From a bacterium UBA2214 (lineage in GTDB: Bacteria; Zhuqueibacterota; Zhuqueibacteria; Residuimicrobiales; Residuimicrobiaceae): a DNA stretch of 24,702 nt. Below the pieces are notes generated by a model, which was not told where the DNA came from, did no database searches, and saw only the letters and a program-made list of their open reading frames with translations. Position 1 is the stretch's first letter, and each line of letters begins with the position of its first letter. Both the position numbers and the translations under genes were made by a program. Below are positions 23,501 to 24,702 of this stretch, in pieces. The stretch spans positions 1-24,702 of the forward strand of contig DCUM01000062.1 of assembly GCA_002327255.1 (NCBI GenBank), given 5' to 3'.

Positions 23501-24346
23501 ATCCCGGTCGCCGTTCACGAGCACTTGCGCGGCGAGTTTCGTCTCCGGGAGCGTCGTACCTGATAGGGTTCGCACCTCCCGCAAATCGAGTGAATCCGCC
23601 AAAAAATGCAGGGAGAAGGGATGGGGGGGGACGAGCGCCGTTTGCCCGGAGAGCGAAAGCCGCGATTGGGCGCTCTGGAGTTTGAATGAGTCGATCTGCA
23701 CGGCGTCACCGCTGAGCTGCGCCGACAGCATCAGTTGATCGATGCGCAGATCATAGGGTAAAATATCCGCCCGGGCCTTCTTGATCCAGAGCAGACTGGC
23801 GTCCTCGCTGTAACGGCCTGTGGCCTGCAGTATCAGATGCTCGATGTGCCACTCCGCGGTGCTCTGTTGGGTCGCGAGGGACTGGATGCGAACGGTGCCA
23901 TCGTGAATGAGGAGGTCGCGGATCAGATAACTCCACGGTGCGGATTGGCTGCTGTCGCCGGAGCCGGCAAGGCATTCAAAATTCCAACTGCTGTCCGCAT
24001 TTTGTTGCAGATGGAGGAGGGGCTTTTCCAGCACGATGCGATCGATGGTGAGGCGCGCGCGCAGCAGATGCAGCGGACGCCAGCGCAGGGTGAGCTGCTG
24101 TGCCTGAAACAGGGTATCCTGATCGCAGCAGAGTGCCAGGTCATTCACGCGGATTTCCCGGATCAGGTTACCCTGCAATTTGCCCATGTGCACCTGCAGC
24201 GGCAGGATGGCGGTCAGCTGTGTGGTCACTTGCCGGCTCAGCCAGAGGTGGAAGCGGCCGCTGGCGACGAAAAGCGTGGCCGCTGCGAAGAACAGGGCCA
24301 GGGCGGTGAGCAGGCCGCGGATTATTTTGGCTTTCCATTTTATCAC
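20549..24346 (-). CDS. tamB: TamB-like translocation and assembly protein
   Basis: A 1265-residue protein of the TamB/AsmA-like family, which bridges the inner and outer membranes and takes part in outer-membrane protein insertion and phospholipid transport. One N-terminal membrane helix (about 8-30) is followed by 'LPLQVHMGKLQGNLIREIRVNDLAL', the usual AsmA-like opening. About 850 residues of repeating beta-strands predict a long groove ('LHLQIGIEHLDLATLQRLSG'). The C-terminal DUF490 region (about 930-1265) includes 'RIVRGNYEFYSRRFDIQEGTLTFSG', 'VSYLVFGRSFDDL' and 'VVGKYLTNDLYVSYERQLNLG'. The length is normal for TamB. AGGA precedes the ATG by about 5 nt. The upstream gene is an Omp85 protein, the standard TamA-TamB pairing. 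Confidence 0.93.
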   Translation of the reverse strand: MIKWKAKIIRGLLTALALFFAAATLFVASGRFHLWLSRQVTTQLTAILPLQVHMGKLQGNLIREIRVNDLALCCDQDTLFQAQQLTLRWRPLHLLRARLTIDRIVLEKPLLHLQQNADSSWNFECLAGSGDSSQSAPWSYLIRDLLIHDGTVRIQSLATQQSTAEWHIEHLILQATGRYSEDASLLWIKKARADILPYDLRIDQLMLSAQLSGDAVQIDSFKLQSAQSRLSLSGQTALVPPHPFSLHFLADSLDLREVRTLSGTTLPETKLAAQVLVNGDRDSLTWQIDLGDHSGHIRGRGFWLPSREALTAELRIDSLNLQPWSGLAGSVQGRLQMAGSGFARDAAAWRAQIELENASLLRYRLNHLTIDADLHKALAQARLTGATPGGRLRGSARINLNAPYHYQLSLLADDLDLACLTQMDTLKSRSHLQLQASGTGLNPQDARVQFRLHGNPRLAMRPEIDTLLLAGRYTSARLDVDTLFIQAPWVHCSASGSREASGQLTASLRGHIHDSTVVKSYLGVERLALYGSLQGDVSGRLDSLRLSARIALDSSRYNDIAIKTCTASVAAMIADNVTADIALHAGGVVAEQFLTLDTLAVTAALSGRQAQAQLMLASGDSLAAHIRLVAQAQDSLWHIDLPQLDISQNRLLFQLDGDSTRFTVSPRRIHINRFALRQADQRIYVQGYLSLDDSTHLQIGIEHLDLATLQRLSGQALAVTGTLKGHLDLAGTTHHPRLTGYLHIDRPVLAGFAADSLAARCTLLDRTLTWQALLAQNPQNQLQLSGFIPFHLAWPLPQQIVPADKPLRIEAVTRNLQISFLSAASADLAIKGLLNGEIIIDNTLADLRPGGYLQLSEGSLMAPYLGRPYHPIRLRIEVTPEKLALRDLEVHSASGRLTGEGEWQFSRSSRGLHFKDIDLRLRANDFAAADDNDLTIVLTGHLALSGPLEQPRLVGKMNVTRGRIYLPAFTETPSTIWQADQPLLVVARADTLQQSYDRTKLMPSWLSQVEKIRGSVKVEIPRNTWLRSPEMNIEIAGEMDVVKDAPAFSIFGAIRIVRGNYEFYSRRFDIQEGTLTFSGGKNLPQIEFTAQHVFRSADKTRHVLSLGVSGELEKPALQFKLDERSIAEADAVSYLVFGRSFDDLTHGEKSNLAAEQSAFSGEAVKQLIAGQITGQVTRSIQNTLDLDVIEFKGDQNWRQATVVVGKYLTNDLYVSYERQLNLGRGDEVVPEQMTLEYEIIKSLYLQATRSSEQDSGFDLIWKWEK

Positions 24347-24377
24347 ATGGTGTCCTGACTCGGATAAACCGGAACCG

Positions 24378-24408
24378 TTGCAGGGTGATCAGCCTGCTCG
24401 CCCTGCAA
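24378..24408. repeat. Hairpin-forming inverted repeat between the Omp85 gene and tamB
   Basis: TTGCAGGG (24378-24385) and CCCTGCAA (24401-24408) are perfect 8-bp arms around 15 bp, which itself contains AGC-CT-GCT. It lies in the 97-bp gap between the Omp85 stop and the tamB start. No T-run follows on the minus strand, so it is more likely an mRNA-stability or attenuation element than a terminator. Confidence 0.6.
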
Positions 24409-24442
24409 TGATTTGCCATTTTGCGCAGTTAACGATGAGATA

Positions 24443-24702
24443 CTAAAAGGCCTGTCCGATGCTGAGATGCACCTGCATGGGCAGATTGCCCGCTGCAAGC
24501 GGCCAGCCAAAGTCAAGCCGGATGGGTCCGATGGGCGTGCGATAGCGCAGGCCTGTGCCTGCGGCGGCCTGGAGTTGGTCAAGACGCTGGCCATTGACGC
24601 GACTCCAGACATTGCCCAGATCCAGAAACAGAACACCGGAAAACGGGCCGATGAGCGGGAAGCGGCATTCACTGCCGAGTTCCAGCAAGCTGTTGCCGCC
24701 CA
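24443..24702 (-). CDS. Omp85 (TamA/BamA-like) outer-membrane protein, C-terminal part
   Basis: The 3' end of a gene that continues past the window edge. The visible 86 residues are the last strands of an Omp85 barrel: 'GGNSLLELGSECRFPLIG', 'SGVLFLDLGNVW', 'AAGTGLRYRTPIGPIRLDFGWPL', ending '...SIGQAF' with the terminal Phe used as the outer-membrane insertion signal. Its position directly upstream of tamB suggests a TamA-type partner, though a BamA-like paralogue cannot be excluded without the POTRA domains. In-frame codons continue to the edge, so there is no start here. Confidence 0.9.
   Translation of the reverse strand, partial: GGNSLLELGSECRFPLIGPFSGVLFLDLGNVWSRVNGQRLDQLQAAAGTGLRYRTPIGPIRLDFGWPLAAGNLPMQVHLSIGQAF

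Noticed and set aside
1..24702. tRNA, rRNA, CRISPR, insertion sequence or prophage
   Set aside because: I looked for T-loop motifs, evenly spaced direct repeats, transposase motifs and phage genes and found none.

Overview
The window reads as chromosomal DNA of a Gram-negative (diderm) bacterium with moderately GC-rich coding sequence. It holds two Omp85-type outer-membrane genes, a TamB-type protein, a GWxTD-domain protein, a DUF4412-type secreted protein, a sigma-54 response regulator and meso-diaminopimelate chemistry (DapF plus L,D-transpeptidases). GWxTD proteins together with metalloprotease/TolB-propeller/barrel fusions point to the FCB group or a neighbour (Calditrichota/KSB1-like, Ignavibacteria, Gemmatimonadota-like). 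That placement is inference from gene content; no rRNA is present to confirm it. I saw no tRNA, rRNA, CRISPR array, insertion sequence or prophage.

Layout. From 1 to about 16.2 kb every gene is on the minus strand. Read in transcription order: a cytosolic sensor kinase and its sigma-54 response regulator (ATGA overlap); a GNAT acetyltransferase; a TerC-family membrane protein and a DUF4432 aldose-epimerase-like enzyme (15 bp apart); a 625-bp non-coding stretch; then a 1041-residue outer-membrane fusion protein, a homocysteine methyltransferase/methylenetetrahydrofolate reductase (TAATG overlap), a GWxTD lipoprotein-like or periplasmic protein, a small membrane protein and a SWIM zinc-finger protein; and last a promoter followed by a methionine-rich DUF4412 protein coupled to dapF.

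From 16.6 to 20.5 kb four genes are on the plus strand, divergent from the two-component system. They are an alanine-rich coiled-coil lipoprotein with a very strong ribosome binding site and its own terminator, two membrane-anchored L,D-transpeptidases, and an unrecognised membrane-anchored protein. The lipoprotein and the first transpeptidase share a helical module around an 'RYAPE' core. From 20.5 kb to the end, tamB and the 3' end of an Omp85/TamA-like gene are again on the minus strand.

Main hypothesis. The plus-strand cluster looks like a peptidoglycan/outer-membrane tethering or remodelling module: an abundant lipoprotein that could be anchored to, or organise, diaminopimelate-containing peptidoglycan, next to two L,D-transpeptidases, with a divergent NtrC-type two-component system as possible regulator. 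DapF, TamB and the two Omp85-type genes fit the same envelope theme. The parts belong to known families; the combination, the shared module and the regulatory link are inference.
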